Source: an uncultured Blautia sp. (GTDB lineage Bacteria > Bacillota > Clostridia > Lachnospirales > Lachnospiraceae). Taken from it: 64,000 nt of DNA. Location of the stretch: contig NZ_CAKRNY010000005.1 of NCBI RefSeq assembly GCF_934371575.1, positions 1 to 64,000 of the forward strand, given 5' to 3'. Shown piece by piece: positions 8,239 through 18,900 of the stretch; the first letter of the stretch is position 1, and every line of letters begins with the position of its first letter. The position numbers and the translations under genes were made by a program. The notes beneath the pieces are model-generated. The model did not search any database. It was not told the DNA's origin and saw only the letters and a program-made list of their open reading frames with translations.

Positions 8239-10314
8239 ATGATGATTGATAATAAAGACGGAGCAGCTTTTCTTGCAAACGTTGCAGATAAATTAAATAA
8301 AAGAATTGCCGATATCAGCGAGTCCATTTTGGAAGGACAGAAGGATATCGAGGGAATGCATGAGTATTACTGGGAAAATTATACGGAGATGGATCAGTAC
8401 GGCTACGAAAATTTCGATAACCAGCAGGCCCTTCTTCACCAGATCAATGCAAATGAGCAGCAGATTAATTTGAGAAAACGATTTCGTAAAATGCTGGATT
8501 CTCCTTTCTTTGGAAGAGTGGATTTCCTTTTTGAAGGGGATGATGAGCCGGAAATCTTCTATATTGGAATCGGAAATTTCGCAGAGGAAGCAGGACATAC
8601 GCCACTGATCTATGACTGGCGTGCTCCTGTCAGCGGGCTTTTTTATGACTATGACAAGGGACCGGCCTCTTATGAGGCACCTCTTGGAACCATCAGCGGT
8701 GAAATTACCTCCAAGTGGCAGTACAAGATCCGAAATGGCCGTATGGTTTACCAGTTTGAGAGCGATGTGAAAATTGACGACGAGATCCTTATGGCAGAGC
8801 TGGGAAGCGGTGGAAGTGTGGCACTGAAAAATATTGTCCGCACCATCCAGAAGGAGCAGAATGCGATCATCCGAAATACAAAGGATAAGATCATGGTGAT
8901 CCAGGGGGCCGCAGGAAGCGGTAAGACATCCATTGCCCTGCACAGAATTGCCTACCTTTTGTACCATGACCGTCAGAATCTGAAATCCTCCAACATTCTG
9001 ATCCTGTCGCCAAACAGCATTTTTTCGGATTATATTTCTCATATCCTGCCGGAACTGGGAGAAGAGAATATTAAGGAAATGAGCTTTGATCTTTTTGCCT
9101 ACAGACAGCTGAAGGATGTGGCTTCAGACTGTGAGGACCGCTATGACCAGATCGAACGGAGCCTGAATTATCCGGATATGCCATCTCTTTACCGGGAAAA
9201 ACAGTCCGGAGAATTTCTCAATCAGATGGAAGGCTATCTTACTACTCTGGAAGATGAGCTGATGAATTTTCATGATGTTGAGCATAAGAGCTTTACCCTG
9301 AAAGAAGAGGAAATTATTGAATTGTTCTACTTTAAATTTCAGGATATTCCATTACTTTCCCGTATGGAGGCTGTTGCGGAGAATTTCATCGATCAGGTGG
9401 AAACACTTCGGGATAATGATATGGATGAAGAAGAACGTGCTGTGGTCATGGAGAAATTCATGAATATGTATGAGACACGGGATCTTTATGTAATCTACAG
9501 CCGCTTTCTGGAAAGCTGCGGTTATCCGGGACTTTTGCATGTACAGCTTCCGGAACGCAGGCTTCGTTATGAGGATGTATATCCGGTATTATATATGAAA
9601 TACCGTCTTCTTGGACAGACCAGTCACAACGGAATCAAACATCTGGTGGTAGATGAAATGCAGGACTATTCCAGATTGCAGTATCTGATCATCAAAATGA
9701 TGTTTCCGTGCCGTATGACGATCCTGGGAGACAGGGCACAGACCATGGACGACGAGATGACAGATGTACTTGGCTTTTTGCCGAAAATTTTCGGTAAGGA
9801 TATCCGAAGAATAGAAATGAACAAAAGCTATCGAAATACTGTTGAAATTGCCAGCTATGCAAATCAGCTGGCAGGAATCACGGACATGGAACTGTTTGAA
9901 CGTCATGGGGAACCGGTGGAAGGGCTTGTTTTTACAGGGGAAAAGAAACAGGCTATGGAAGCAGGGCTGAATGAGATCGTAAAGAAGCTGCAGCTTGGAG
10001 AAGAACAGTTTGAAACAGCTGCTGTGATCCTTCGTACAGAATCGGAGGCGAAGAAGGCTGCCCGTATGCTGAAGGAAAAGCTGGAAAAAGCAGGCTTTGA
10101 TACAGAAAACCGTTTTTCTTATCTGCACCGCGACAGTGTCAGCTTCTGTAAAGGACTTACTGTGACTACATTTTATCTTGCCAAAGGTTTGGAATTTGAT
10201 CAGGTATTTTCCCTGTTTCCGGCAGCAGACCAGAGCCCGCTTGCAAAACAGGGACGTTATATTGCTGCTACCAGGGCACTTCATAAACTGCATATGTATG
10301 AATATGGAAAATAA
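8239..10314 (+). CDS. helD: UvrD/Rep-like helicase, HelD-type RNA polymerase recycling factor
   Basis: A 691-residue superfamily 1 ATPase. HelD clears stalled or hibernating RNA polymerase from DNA with its clamp-like arms. A coiled-coil N-terminal arm (about 1-80) precedes a region containing YDWRAPVSGLFYD, which is characteristic of HelD, then Walker A GAAGSGKTS near 224, Walker B VVDEMQDYS near 470, and a C-terminal SF1 core with TTFYLAKGLEFDQV and IAATRAL. I place the start at ATG 8239 (AAAGGAG ten bases upstream); the longer frame from 8194 would start inside the likely -10 box. The gene is monocistronic. Confidence 0.85.
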   Translation: MMIDNKDGAAFLANVADKLNKRIADISESILEGQKDIEGMHEYYWENYTEMDQYGYENFDNQQALLHQINANEQQINLRKRFRKMLDSPFFGRVDFLFEGDDEPEIFYIGIGNFAEEAGHTPLIYDWRAPVSGLFYDYDKGPASYEAPLGTISGEITSKWQYKIRNGRMVYQFESDVKIDDEILMAELGSGGSVALKNIVRTIQKEQNAIIRNTKDKIMVIQGAAGSGKTSIALHRIAYLLYHDRQNLKSSNILILSPNSIFSDYISHILPELGEENIKEMSFDLFAYRQLKDVASDCEDRYDQIERSLNYPDMPSLYREKQSGEFLNQMEGYLTTLEDELMNFHDVEHKSFTLKEEEIIELFYFKFQDIPLLSRMEAVAENFIDQVETLRDNDMDEEERAVVMEKFMNMYETRDLYVIYSRFLESCGYPGLLHVQLPERRLRYEDVYPVLYMKYRLLGQTSHNGIKHLVVDEMQDYSRLQYLIIKMMFPCRMTILGDRAQTMDDEMTDVLGFLPKIFGKDIRRIEMNKSYRNTVEIASYANQLAGITDMELFERHGEPVEGLVFTGEKKQAMEAGLNEIVKKLQLGEEQFETAAVILRTESEAKKAARMLKEKLEKAGFDTENRFSYLHRDSVSFCKGLTVTTFYLAKGLEFDQVFSLFPAADQSPLAKQGRYIAATRALHKLHMYEYGK

Positions 10315-10443
10315 ATATTACAAAAGTATGACGAGCTGGCTTATAATATAAAAATGCAGTTCTCTTAACAATAATGTATAAAAAATACTGCTTAAGTTTA
10401 TAATATTTTCACAGTAATTTTAGATTCCGCGCAGGGAAATCCA

Positions 10444-10472
10444 TTGACAGGCTTGTAATAAAATTGTAAAAT
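10444..10472 (+). promoter_or_regulatory. sigma-A promoter of lipoprotein gene
   Basis: TTGACA at 10444-10449 and TAAAAT at 10467-10472 with a 17-base spacer, about 55 bases before the start codon of the downstream gene. Confidence 0.82.
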
Positions 10473-10527
10473 ATAGCCCAGAGGTTTTTCTGTATGTAGT
10501 GTACAGCAGCAAAATAAGGAGGATACC

Positions 10528-11541
10528 ATGAAGAATAAAAAGATTTTAGCAATCTTAACTATAGCAGCAATTGTATCAGCAGCCGCCACAGGCTGCAGCT
10601 TTGGCGGTGATGAGCCGGAGGAGCAGGTAGTTGTAACTGCTACACCTGCACCGGAAGCTACCGCGACTCCTACTCCGGAGCCGACGATCGCACCTGATGT
10701 ACAGGACAGCACCTACACATCAAGTAACGGTGCAGTATCCATTAAGCTTCCGGATGCTACCTGGGCGAATAAGGCAGATGAGGCAGATATGCTCAGCTTC
10801 GAGTCTCCGGAGCAGGGCAAGATCCTGATTCTCCACGGACAGGGTGAGGAGGACATGTCTTCTGCAATGCTTCCGGATACACAGGATCTGGCAGCAGCGC
10901 TTGAGCAGGCTTCTGATCTGACAGAGGGAACTGATTTTGAGATTCAGGATTATACTTCAAATGATGTGGAAGGTGTAGGAGTGTATTCCTATACGGTCAA
11001 ATATACAGATACAGCCAAGAGCGGCGGATATTCCTATGCAATCCATAAGATCTATAAGAGCTCTGACGAGTATTATAATATCTGCGGATCAGTTGCAGAT
11101 GATGCTTCCTATAAAGGTATCAAGGCAGCTGTTGATTCCTTCGGAATCCTTGGAGAATCTACACTGAAGGCAGCGGCACCGGTAGCATCTGATGATGATC
11201 AGACTGACGGTACCACAGAGGGTACATCCGATGGTACAGCAGACGGTACCCAGGCAGGAGCAGATTCCTCATCTTCAGGAGATGGAAGCAGCGATGGAAC
11301 CATCAGCAATTCCGCAGGATTTACCCAGGAGCAGCTTACAGATACCAACCAGACCAGAACAATCTATCGTAACTCCGATGGACATCCGCTTGTAATCACT
11401 CCGGATGGAAATGGAAACTGGGTAGATTTTGATGGAAATACTTATCGTTTTGTTAATGATGAGGATGTTTACGATCAGAATGATGTGGATTATTACTGGC
11501 ATGGTGAAGGCGCAGACGTATACTACATGCCTGTAGAGTGA
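10528..11541 (+). CDS. Predicted lipoprotein with Thr/Pro-rich and Gly/Ser/Asp-rich linkers
   Basis: A 337-residue exported protein that I cannot place in a named family. The N-terminus is a lipoprotein signal (MKNKKILAI..., hydrophobic core, then AATGC with Cys at about residue 23), so it should be diacylated and anchored on the outer face of the membrane. A Thr/Pro/Glu-rich linker (about 38-60) leads into a roughly 140-residue globular domain of beta-rich character, then a low-complexity DGTTEGTSDGT-type linker (about 225-265), then a C-terminal domain of about 70 residues rich in Asp, Asn, Tyr and Trp. AAGGAGGA precedes the ATG. It has its own promoter and no operon partner. Confidence 0.75.
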   Translation: MKNKKILAILTIAAIVSAAATGCSFGGDEPEEQVVVTATPAPEATATPTPEPTIAPDVQDSTYTSSNGAVSIKLPDATWANKADEADMLSFESPEQGKILILHGQGEEDMSSAMLPDTQDLAAALEQASDLTEGTDFEIQDYTSNDVEGVGVYSYTVKYTDTAKSGGYSYAIHKIYKSSDEYYNICGSVADDASYKGIKAAVDSFGILGESTLKAAAPVASDDDQTDGTTEGTSDGTADGTQAGADSSSSGDGSSDGTISNSAGFTQEQLTDTNQTRTIYRNSDGHPLVITPDGNGNWVDFDGNTYRFVNDEDVYDQNDVDYYWHGEGADVYYMPVE

Positions 11542-11574
11542 TTTGTAATATAAAACAGCAGAGAGTTGACTTAT

Positions 11575-11611
11575 ACGGACACAGCTACCCGTGAAGGATG
11601 GCTGTGTCCGT
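11575..11611 (+). repeat. Perfect 11-bp inverted repeat in leader of methyltransferase gene
   Basis: ACGGACACAGC at 11575-11585 and GCTGTGTCCGT at 11601-11611 are exact reverse complements around a 15-base loop. No T tract follows the right arm, and the methyltransferase ribosome-binding site begins seven bases later, so it is either a terminator without a U tract or a leader hairpin. Confidence 0.7.
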
Positions 11612-11627
11612 GATGGTTGGAGGGAAT

Positions 11628-12401
11628 ATGGATAATTTTCAGGCTTATGGCGAATTTGCCAGAGTTTATGATATGTTCCAGGACAATGTAGATTACGAAG
11701 CCTGGGGCAGATGGCTGAAGCAGCAGCTTGCTTCCCGGGGGATTACAGACGGACTGGTGTTGGAGCTTGGCTGTGGTACCGGAACCATGACAGAGCTTCT
11801 GGCAGAGGCCGGCTATGATATGATCGGTGTTGATAATTCAGAGGAAATGCTGGCAGAGGCTATGGAGAAGCGCGTAGAGTCAGGACATGACATTCTGTAT
11901 CTTCTTCAGAATATGCAGGAATTTGAATTGTATGGAACGGTCCGGGCTGTGGTAAGTGTATGCGACAGCATGAATTACATAACAGAAGAAGAGGATCTGG
12001 AGCATGTGTTTTCCCTGGTGAATAATTATCTGGATCCTCAGGGTATCTTTCTGTTTGATATGAATACTATTTATAAATATCAGACGATGATCGGGGATAC
12101 GACTATCGCTGAGAACCGGGATGAGGGAAGCTTTATCTGGGAGAACAGCTATGATGAGGAAACCGGGATCAATACTTATGAACTGACTCTTTTTATCCCA
12201 AGGGAAGATGGTCTTTATGAAAAAGATGAGGAGATTCATTACCAGAGGGCTTATTCTCTGGAAAAGATCAGGGAGCTCATCGAAAAAGCCGGCCTTACCT
12301 TTGTGGCGGTTTATGATGCCTATACGCTGGACCCGCCGCGGGAAGACAGCGAAAGGCTTACTTTTGTAGTAAAGGAACATGGGAAGAATATAACGGAATA
12401 A
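11628..12401 (+). CDS. Class I SAM-dependent methyltransferase
   Basis: A 257-residue cytosolic protein of the class I Rossmann methyltransferase fold. Motif I VLELGCGTGTMTELLAEAG (about residues 45-63) binds S-adenosylmethionine, followed by acidic motif II IGVDNSEEML and a motif near VVSVCDSMNY. The substrate cannot be told from sequence; close relatives are simply annotated as methyltransferase domain proteins. I use the ATG at 11628, which has GGAGGG four bases upstream, instead of the in-frame ATG at 11598 that lies inside an inverted repeat. hslO follows 20 bases later, so the two are probably co-transcribed. Confidence 0.85.
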   Translation: MDNFQAYGEFARVYDMFQDNVDYEAWGRWLKQQLASRGITDGLVLELGCGTGTMTELLAEAGYDMIGVDNSEEMLAEAMEKRVESGHDILYLLQNMQEFELYGTVRAVVSVCDSMNYITEEEDLEHVFSLVNNYLDPQGIFLFDMNTIYKYQTMIGDTTIAENRDEGSFIWENSYDEETGINTYELTLFIPREDGLYEKDEEIHYQRAYSLEKIRELIEKAGLTFVAVYDAYTLDPPREDSERLTFVVKEHGKNITE

Positions 12402-12421
12402 CAACAGAATGGAGAAAAAAT

Positions 12422-13300
12422 ATGAATGATTACATTATCCGCGCGACTGGAGCAAATGATCAGATTCGCGCGTTTGCCGCAGTGACCACTCAGATGGTGG
12501 AAAATGCCAGAGAGCGTCACAATACAAGTCCGGTAGCGACAGCTGCACTTGGCAGACTTCTTACCGCAGGAGCAATGATGGGTACCATGATGAAAGGGGA
12601 GAAGGATGTTCTCACTCTTCAGATCCAGTCCGGTGGTCCTCTTCAGGGAATCACTGTAACCGCTGATTCTCATGGAAATGTAAAAGGCTATGTGGGAAAT
12701 CCGGACGTCTGTATTCCGGCGAATGCCAATGGCAAGCTGGACGTGGCAGGCGCTGTTGGCCCTGGATTTCTGAATGTTATAAAAGATATGGGCCTGAAAG
12801 AGCCATATAACGGACAGGTTATGCTTCAGACCTGTGAGATTGCGGAAGATCTCACATATTATTTTGCAACAAGTGAGCAGGTACCTTCTGCTGTTGGACT
12901 TGGAGTACTGATGAACAAGGACAATACAGTACGCCAGGCAGGTGGTTTTATTGTGCAGCTTATGCCTTTTGTTGAAGAAGCTGTTATTTCCAGACTGGAG
13001 GAGAATGTGCAGAAGATCAGTTCTGTTACCAGTCTGCTGGAAGAAGGTCATACTCCGGAGAGCCTTCTTGAGAAGGTTCTGGAAGGCTTTGATGTGCATA
13101 TCAATGAGAAAACTGAAACACGTTTTCATTGTAACTGCTCTAAGGAACGTGTGGAGAAAGCGCTTATCAGTATCGGAAGAAAAGAATTAAATGAGATGAT
13201 CCAGGAAGGCAAACCAATTGAGATGAATTGCCATTTCTGCAATACCAATTACAGCTTCAGTGTGGAAGAACTGAAAGAAATTCTCAGAAAATGTAAATAA
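12422..13300 (+). CDS. hslO: Redox-regulated chaperone Hsp33
   Basis: Hsp33 is a cytosolic holdase switched on by oxidation. The 292-residue length is normal. The N-terminal core contains the family segment VKGYVGNP, and the C-terminal redox switch carries the zinc-binding CNC (HCNCSKERV, about residue 238) and CHFC (NCHFCNTNY, about 270) pairs. Oxidative release of zinc by disulfide formation unfolds the switch domain and activates chaperoning. The gene follows the methyltransferase at short distance and precedes nadE. Confidence 0.95.
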   Translation: MNDYIIRATGANDQIRAFAAVTTQMVENARERHNTSPVATAALGRLLTAGAMMGTMMKGEKDVLTLQIQSGGPLQGITVTADSHGNVKGYVGNPDVCIPANANGKLDVAGAVGPGFLNVIKDMGLKEPYNGQVMLQTCEIAEDLTYYFATSEQVPSAVGLGVLMNKDNTVRQAGGFIVQLMPFVEEAVISRLEENVQKISSVTSLLEEGHTPESLLEKVLEGFDVHINEKTETRFHCNCSKERVEKALISIGRKELNEMIQEGKPIEMNCHFCNTNYSFSVEELKEILRKCK

Positions 13301-13351
13301 ACTGATTAAAATGGAATTTCTGTTCCATGTAATCATAGAGAGGAGTCGGAT

Positions 13352-15262
13352 ATGAATCAGGGATTTATTAAAGTAGCGGCAGGAACGCCGCAGATCACAG
13401 TTGCAGACTGTCAGGCCAATACCCGGGCAATTCTGGAACTGATTCATGAAATGGAAGAACAGCATGCCAAGATTATGGTATTTCCGGAGCTTTGCATCAC
13501 AGGTTATACCTGCCAGGATCTTTTTCTTCAGAGAAGACTTCTGGATCGGGCGTGGGAGAGTCTTCTGACAATTGCAGAAGAGACCGGGGAAGTGGATGCT
13601 CTGATTTTTGTTGGGCTGCCAATGAGAATGAATGGCAAGCTTTATAATGTGGCGGCAGCACTGAATCACGGAAATATTCTTGGATTTGTACCTAAGACTT
13701 ATATTCCCAATTATAATGAATTTTACGAGCAGAGATATTTTGTTTCCGGTGAAGATGTATGGACTGATGTGACGGTAGATGAGGAAAGTGTTCCATTTGG
13801 AAGCAGTCTTATTTTTACATGTGAAGACCTGCCTGAGCTGACTGTAGGCGCAGAAATTTGTGAGGATCTCTGGGCTCCTCTTCCTCCAAGCGTGAATCTT
13901 GCCACAGGCGGCGCACATATTATTGTAAATCTTTCTGCAAGTGATGAGATGGTTGGAAAGGATTCCTACCGTCGAGCGTTGGTGAAAGGGCAGTCTGCAA
14001 GACTGATCTGCGGATATATTTATGCTACAGCAGGTGAAGGGGAATCTTCCCAGGATCTGGTGTTTGGCGGACAGAATCTGATTGCAGAGAACGGTACTCT
14101 GTTAGCGGAAGCAAAGAGATTCCATAATACAATAACGTATGGGGAAATTGACGTACAGAGACTGGCTGATGAACGAAGAAGAAATTCCACTTATCCGGCA
14201 GCAGACAGCTCTGACTGTCAGCTTGTACCATTTGAGGTGGAAACAGAAGAGACAGTCCTTACCAGAGAATTTGCTCCGTTTCCTTTTGTTCCTTCCGTAA
14301 AAGAAGACAGGGATATGCGCTGTGAGGAGATTTTGAATATCCAGGCAATGGGACTTAAGAAACGAATGAGCCATATTCACTGCCGGAAGGCAATGGTAGG
14401 ACTTTCCGGCGGACTTGATTCTACGTTGGCTCTGCTTGTAATTGCGCGTACCTTCCAGCTGATGGGACTGCCGGCAGAGAATATCCACTGTGTTACCATG
14501 CCGTGCTTTGGTACCACAGACAGAACCTATCAGAATGCCTGCAAGTTAAGCAGATGCCTTGGTGCGACGCTTACGGAAGTGAATATTAAGGAAGCGGTAA
14601 ATCTTCATTTCCGTGATATTGGACATGATGGGTCTGTACATGATGTAACATACGAAAACAGTCAGGCAAGAGAGCGTACCCAGATCCTTATGGATATGGC
14701 AAATCAGGAGGGGGCATTACTGGTAGGAACAGGAGATCTTTCCGAGCTGGCGCTTGGATGGGCTACCTATAATGGAGATCATATGTCCATGTATGGTGTG
14801 AATGCATCTGTTCCGAAGACACTGGTAAGACATCTTGTCCGTTACTATGCAGAAACCTGTGAAGAAAAGGAACTGGAAGAGGTACTTCTGGACATTCTGG
14901 ATACCCCGGTAAGCCCGGAACTTCTGCCGCCTAAGGATGGCGAGATCGCCCAGAAAACGGAGGATCTGGTTGGTCCTTATGAACTTCATGATTTCTATTT
15001 ATACTATATGCTTCGGGCTGGCTTTGAGCCGGATAAAATTTATCGCGTTGCCTGCCGTACCTTTGAGAATACCTACGATAAGGCAACCATTCTGAAATGG
15101 CTGAAAACATTTTATCGCAGATTTTTTGCACAGCAGTTTAAGCGTTCCTGTCTTCCGGATGGTCCGAAGGTGGGAAGTGTGGCATTGTCTCCAAGAGGAG
15201 ATCTGCGTATGCCAAGTGATGCAAGTGCAGCTGTCTGGATGGAAGCACTGGAAGAATTATAA
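13352..15262 (+). CDS. nadE: Glutamine-dependent NAD+ synthetase
   Basis: NAD synthetase makes NAD+ from nicotinic acid adenine dinucleotide, ATP and glutamine. At 636 residues this is the two-domain form. The N-terminal nitrilase-type amidase has Glu in VFPELCITGY (about 46), Lys in PKTYIPNYNEFYE (about 115) and Cys in GAEICEDLW (about 171); it releases ammonia that tunnels to the synthetase. The synthetase has the PP-loop GLSGGLDSTLALL near 350 and the GTGDLSELALGW segment near 460. GAGAGGAG precedes the ATG. A terminator follows directly. Confidence 0.96.
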   Translation: MNQGFIKVAAGTPQITVADCQANTRAILELIHEMEEQHAKIMVFPELCITGYTCQDLFLQRRLLDRAWESLLTIAEETGEVDALIFVGLPMRMNGKLYNVAAALNHGNILGFVPKTYIPNYNEFYEQRYFVSGEDVWTDVTVDEESVPFGSSLIFTCEDLPELTVGAEICEDLWAPLPPSVNLATGGAHIIVNLSASDEMVGKDSYRRALVKGQSARLICGYIYATAGEGESSQDLVFGGQNLIAENGTLLAEAKRFHNTITYGEIDVQRLADERRRNSTYPAADSSDCQLVPFEVETEETVLTREFAPFPFVPSVKEDRDMRCEEILNIQAMGLKKRMSHIHCRKAMVGLSGGLDSTLALLVIARTFQLMGLPAENIHCVTMPCFGTTDRTYQNACKLSRCLGATLTEVNIKEAVNLHFRDIGHDGSVHDVTYENSQARERTQILMDMANQEGALLVGTGDLSELALGWATYNGDHMSMYGVNASVPKTLVRHLVRYYAETCEEKELEEVLLDILDTPVSPELLPPKDGEIAQKTEDLVGPYELHDFYLYYMLRAGFEPDKIYRVACRTFENTYDKATILKWLKTFYRRFFAQQFKRSCLPDGPKVGSVALSPRGDLRMPSDASAAVWMEALEEL

Positions 15263-15283
15263 GCTTCCTGTGTTTTGAGGCTG

Positions 15284-15742
15284 TCATCCTGCAGGCGGAG
15301 AACTGACATGGTTCTCCGCCTTTTTCAGTGCAGCTTCAATAGCAGAAAGAAGCAGCTGCGATGTATATTTTCTGTCGGTGGAATACTTCAGATCATTCAG
15401 AGACTGACTGTCCACGATCTGACTGGCCAGTGATTCCAGAGAAGGCTTTACCAATGGGAACATGGCAGTGGTACTTTCGCTTAGATTTACCAGTTCAACA
15501 GACTGGATGCGGTCCTGATCCACTGTTACTTCCACATCGAAGGTATTTCTGTTCAGGGTAAGAGAACTGCGGTAAACGCCGGGAGTATACAGGCCTTTTC
15601 CCGGAGCGCTGGCAGTCTGCTCTTTTCCCGGTCCAAACATAAAATAGATCAGTATCCCCAGAAGGATAGCTAGAATCAGAAAGGCTATGGTATACACCAC
15701 TTCCTTCATATGTAATACAATGATCCTGGTTTTTGAACTCAT
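15284..15742 (-). CDS. Membrane-anchored FMN-binding-domain-like protein
   Basis: A 152-residue protein with a single N-terminal membrane segment (about residues 12-35, rich in Ile/Leu) and an exported C-terminal domain. That domain runs GLYTPGVYRSSLTL, a beta-hairpin with VEVTVDQDRIQSVELVNL, and an ending STDRKYTSQLLLSAIEAAL, the overall layout of FMN_bind domains, which hold FMN covalently through a Thr in an SGAT-type motif. Here the SGAT motif is not intact, so flavin binding is doubtful. AGGAGG sits nine bases before the ATG. It is convergent with nadE, and the nadE terminator overlaps its 3' coding end. Confidence 0.6.
   Translation of the reverse strand: MSSKTRIIVLHMKEVVYTIAFLILAILLGILIYFMFGPGKEQTASAPGKGLYTPGVYRSSLTLNRNTFDVEVTVDQDRIQSVELVNLSESTTAMFPLVKPSLESLASQIVDSQSLNDLKYSTDRKYTSQLLLSAIEAALKKAENHVSSPPAG
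15294..15325 (+). terminator. Rho-independent terminator of nadE
   Basis: GGCGGAGAAC at 15294-15303, loop TGACATG, GTTCTCCGCC at 15311-15320, then TTTTT. It lies inside the last codons of the convergent minus-strand gene. Confidence 0.93.
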
Positions 15743-15926
15743 GGACTACGCCTCCTGTTTTGCATTTATGTTGGAAAAACGATCCTGGAAAAACCAGGTA
15801 ACGTATTAAGCTGCTTATTCTATCCTATTATCAAAAAGATGGAAATATGATAGAATGTATCACAAAGAGATTTTTTACTGTGCAATTTGCAATGTTTTAT
15901 ATTAACCGCCAGAAGGAGGAAAAAAT

Positions 15927-18900
15927 GTGTCCTTACAATTTATAATCGGAAGCTCCGGCATTGGCAAAACTCATTATGCATGTGAGTATATTATCCGGGA
16001 ATCCCTGGAGAATCCCCAATGCCTTTATTATATGATTGTTCCGGAGCAGTTTACCATGCAGACGCAGAAAAACGTGGTGGAAATGCATCCGGGAAAAGGA
16101 ATACTGAACATAGATGTACTGAGCTTTGAACGACTTGCTTATCGCATATTTGAGGAAGTTGGAGGGGCACAGGAGGTGCTTCTGGATGACACCGGAAAAA
16201 GCATGGTGCTTCAGAAACTGGTTCAGCAGCACAAAAAAAATCTGCCCTATCTTGGAAGTCAGATGAACAAGCCTGGTTATCTGGATGAGGTGAAATCCCT
16301 GATATCCGAATTTATGCAGTACGATATTCATGAGGACGATCTTGAGAATATGCTGGGAAAAGCGGGACAGGAATCTTTACTGTATATGAAAATGCAGGAT
16401 GTGGGAATTCTGTATCAGGCTTTTTTACAGTATCTGGAAGGTCATTACATGACAGGAGAGGGTGTGATGGATGCCCTGAAAAAAGCGGTTCCTTTTTCCA
16501 GTAAGCTAAGAAATGCAGTGCTTCTTCTGGATGGATTCACCGGATTTACGCCTGTACAGATGAATGTAATACAGGAATTGCTGGCTGTGTGCAGTAAAGT
16601 ACTTGTGACGGTCACTCTGGATGCAGGGGAGAACCCTTTGCAAAAAGGAAAGCCTCATCAGCTTTTTTACATGAGCCGCAAAATGATCCATGCTTTATCA
16701 GGACTTACCAGTGATCTGGATGAACCTGTTCTGCTTAGAGAAAAGAAGAAGGGGCGCTTCCAAAAAGCACCGGCTCTTGGGTTTCTGGAGCAGCACTTGT
16801 TTCGCTATAAAAAGGCATCCTATGGAAAAGAACAGGATGAAATCCGCATATTTGCTGCAGAGTCACCAATAAAAGAAATGGAAGAGACTGCAAGAAGAAT
16901 TCGGCGCATGGTGCGGGAAGAAGGCATGAAGTATGGCGAGATCGCTGTGATCACCGGAAATCTGGAGGCTTACAAGAGTATTTCTGCGCAGGTGTTTGAG
17001 GAAGCCCGGATCCCGTTCTTTCTGGATGAGAAGCATACTATTTTGATGAATCCTTTTGTGGAATATATCCGATCTGCCCTTGAAATGGCAGCGAAGGACT
17101 TTTCCTATGAAAGTGTTTTCCGTTATCTGCGCTGTGAAATGTCTGCGATTACAAGAGAACAGGCAGATATGCTGGAGAATTATGTGCTTGCCCTTGGAAT
17201 CCGCGGGTACAAAAAGTGGTCTGAAAAGTGGATCAGAGTTTACAGGACTATGCGGGAAGAAGATATTGCAGTTCTGAATGAATCGCGTGAAATATTTGTA
17301 AATGAAGTGGAAGCCCTGGCAAAGGGATTTACCAGCGGAAAAAAGAAAGTATGTGAATATTGTTATAGTTTGTATCAGTTTATCACGGACTGTGAGATAC
17401 AGAAAAAACTGAAGGAACAGGAGCTGCTTTTTAAAGAAAAAGGTGAAAAGGCTCTGGAAAAAGAGTATGCACAAATATATGGAATTGTTATGGAGCTTCT
17501 TGACAGGATGGTAGAAATCCTGGGAGAAGAGGAGATTACAAGAACAGAATTCGTACAGCTCCTTGAGACAGGATTTGCCAAGTCAAAGGTGGCCCTGATT
17601 CCGCCAAGTATGGATCAGGTGCTCATCGGAGATATGGAAAGAACCCGTCTGAAAGAAATCAAGGCATTGTTTTTCGTGGGTGTAAACGAAGGAAATATTC
17701 CGAAAAATACAGATTCTGGCGGAATGCTTACGCAGATGGATCGTGAATTTTTTGCTGAGGAAGGAATGGAGCTGGCTCCCGGACCAAAGGAGCTGATGAA
17801 TACACAGCGTTTTTATCTGTATCTGAATCTGACGAAGCCAAGCAGGTATCTGACCCTGTCCTATTGTTTTTCAAATGGAAAAGGGGAGCCGTTAAGTCCG
17901 GCATACCTGATCCACAGTATTCAGGGGCTTTATCCGGGGCTTGATATAAAAAATGCAGGAGATGAGGAATTCAGCCTGAACAGTATGGAGCTTCCGGCAA
18001 CCAGTCTTGAATGCTTTTTGAAGGGACTTACAGAGGGCGCATTAGGAAAAGGGGAGCCTTTGTACAGTGAGCTTTACAGCTGGTATCTCAGGAATCCAAA
18101 ATATGGAACTATAGCGAAAAAACTGGTGGAAGCGTCAAGAACCAGAAAACCGGCAGATCTGATCAGTGAGAGTGTGGCGAAGGTTCTTTATGGGGAGGTC
18201 TCCCCGTACAGCGCGACCAGGCTGGAACGGTATTCAGCCTGTGCCTTTGCTCATTTTCTCCAGTATGGACTGAAGCTTACAGAACGTGCAGAGTATGAGT
18301 TTCGTGCCATGGATATGGGAAATATCATGCATAAGGTACTGGAGCAGCTGATCCGGGAAGTGAATAGGGAGAAGCTTTCTCTTACGGAGCTTTCTGATGA
18401 AAAAAGAGATGCCCTGGCAGACCTTCTGGTAGATAAAGTGAGTGCAGATTATGGGAATACCATATTGAAAAGCAGTGCACGTAATGAATACATGATTCAG
18501 AGAACCAAGCGAATGGTAAGAAGAACCGTATGGGCAATTCAGGAGCAGTTGAAAGCCGGTGAATTTGAACCGGAAGGTGTTGAGGTTGTTTTTCAGGGGG
18601 GACGAATTGACCGCGTAGACACGATGGAGACAGATGATGGAAAGCTGTACGTCCGTGTTATCGACTATAAAACAGGAAATACCTCCTTTGATCTGGTTTC
18701 TCTGTATCATGGTCTTCAGCTTCAGCTGATGGTCTATATGGATGGAGCTCTTACAGTAGAGAAAAATAAGCATAAAGACAAAGAAGTGATTCCGGCAGGT
18801 GTATTTTATTACAACATTAAGGATCCTATGATACAGGAAAAAATAGACGCAGATGTAGACACTGTCCGACAAAAGGTTTTGAAGGAACTGAAAATGAACG

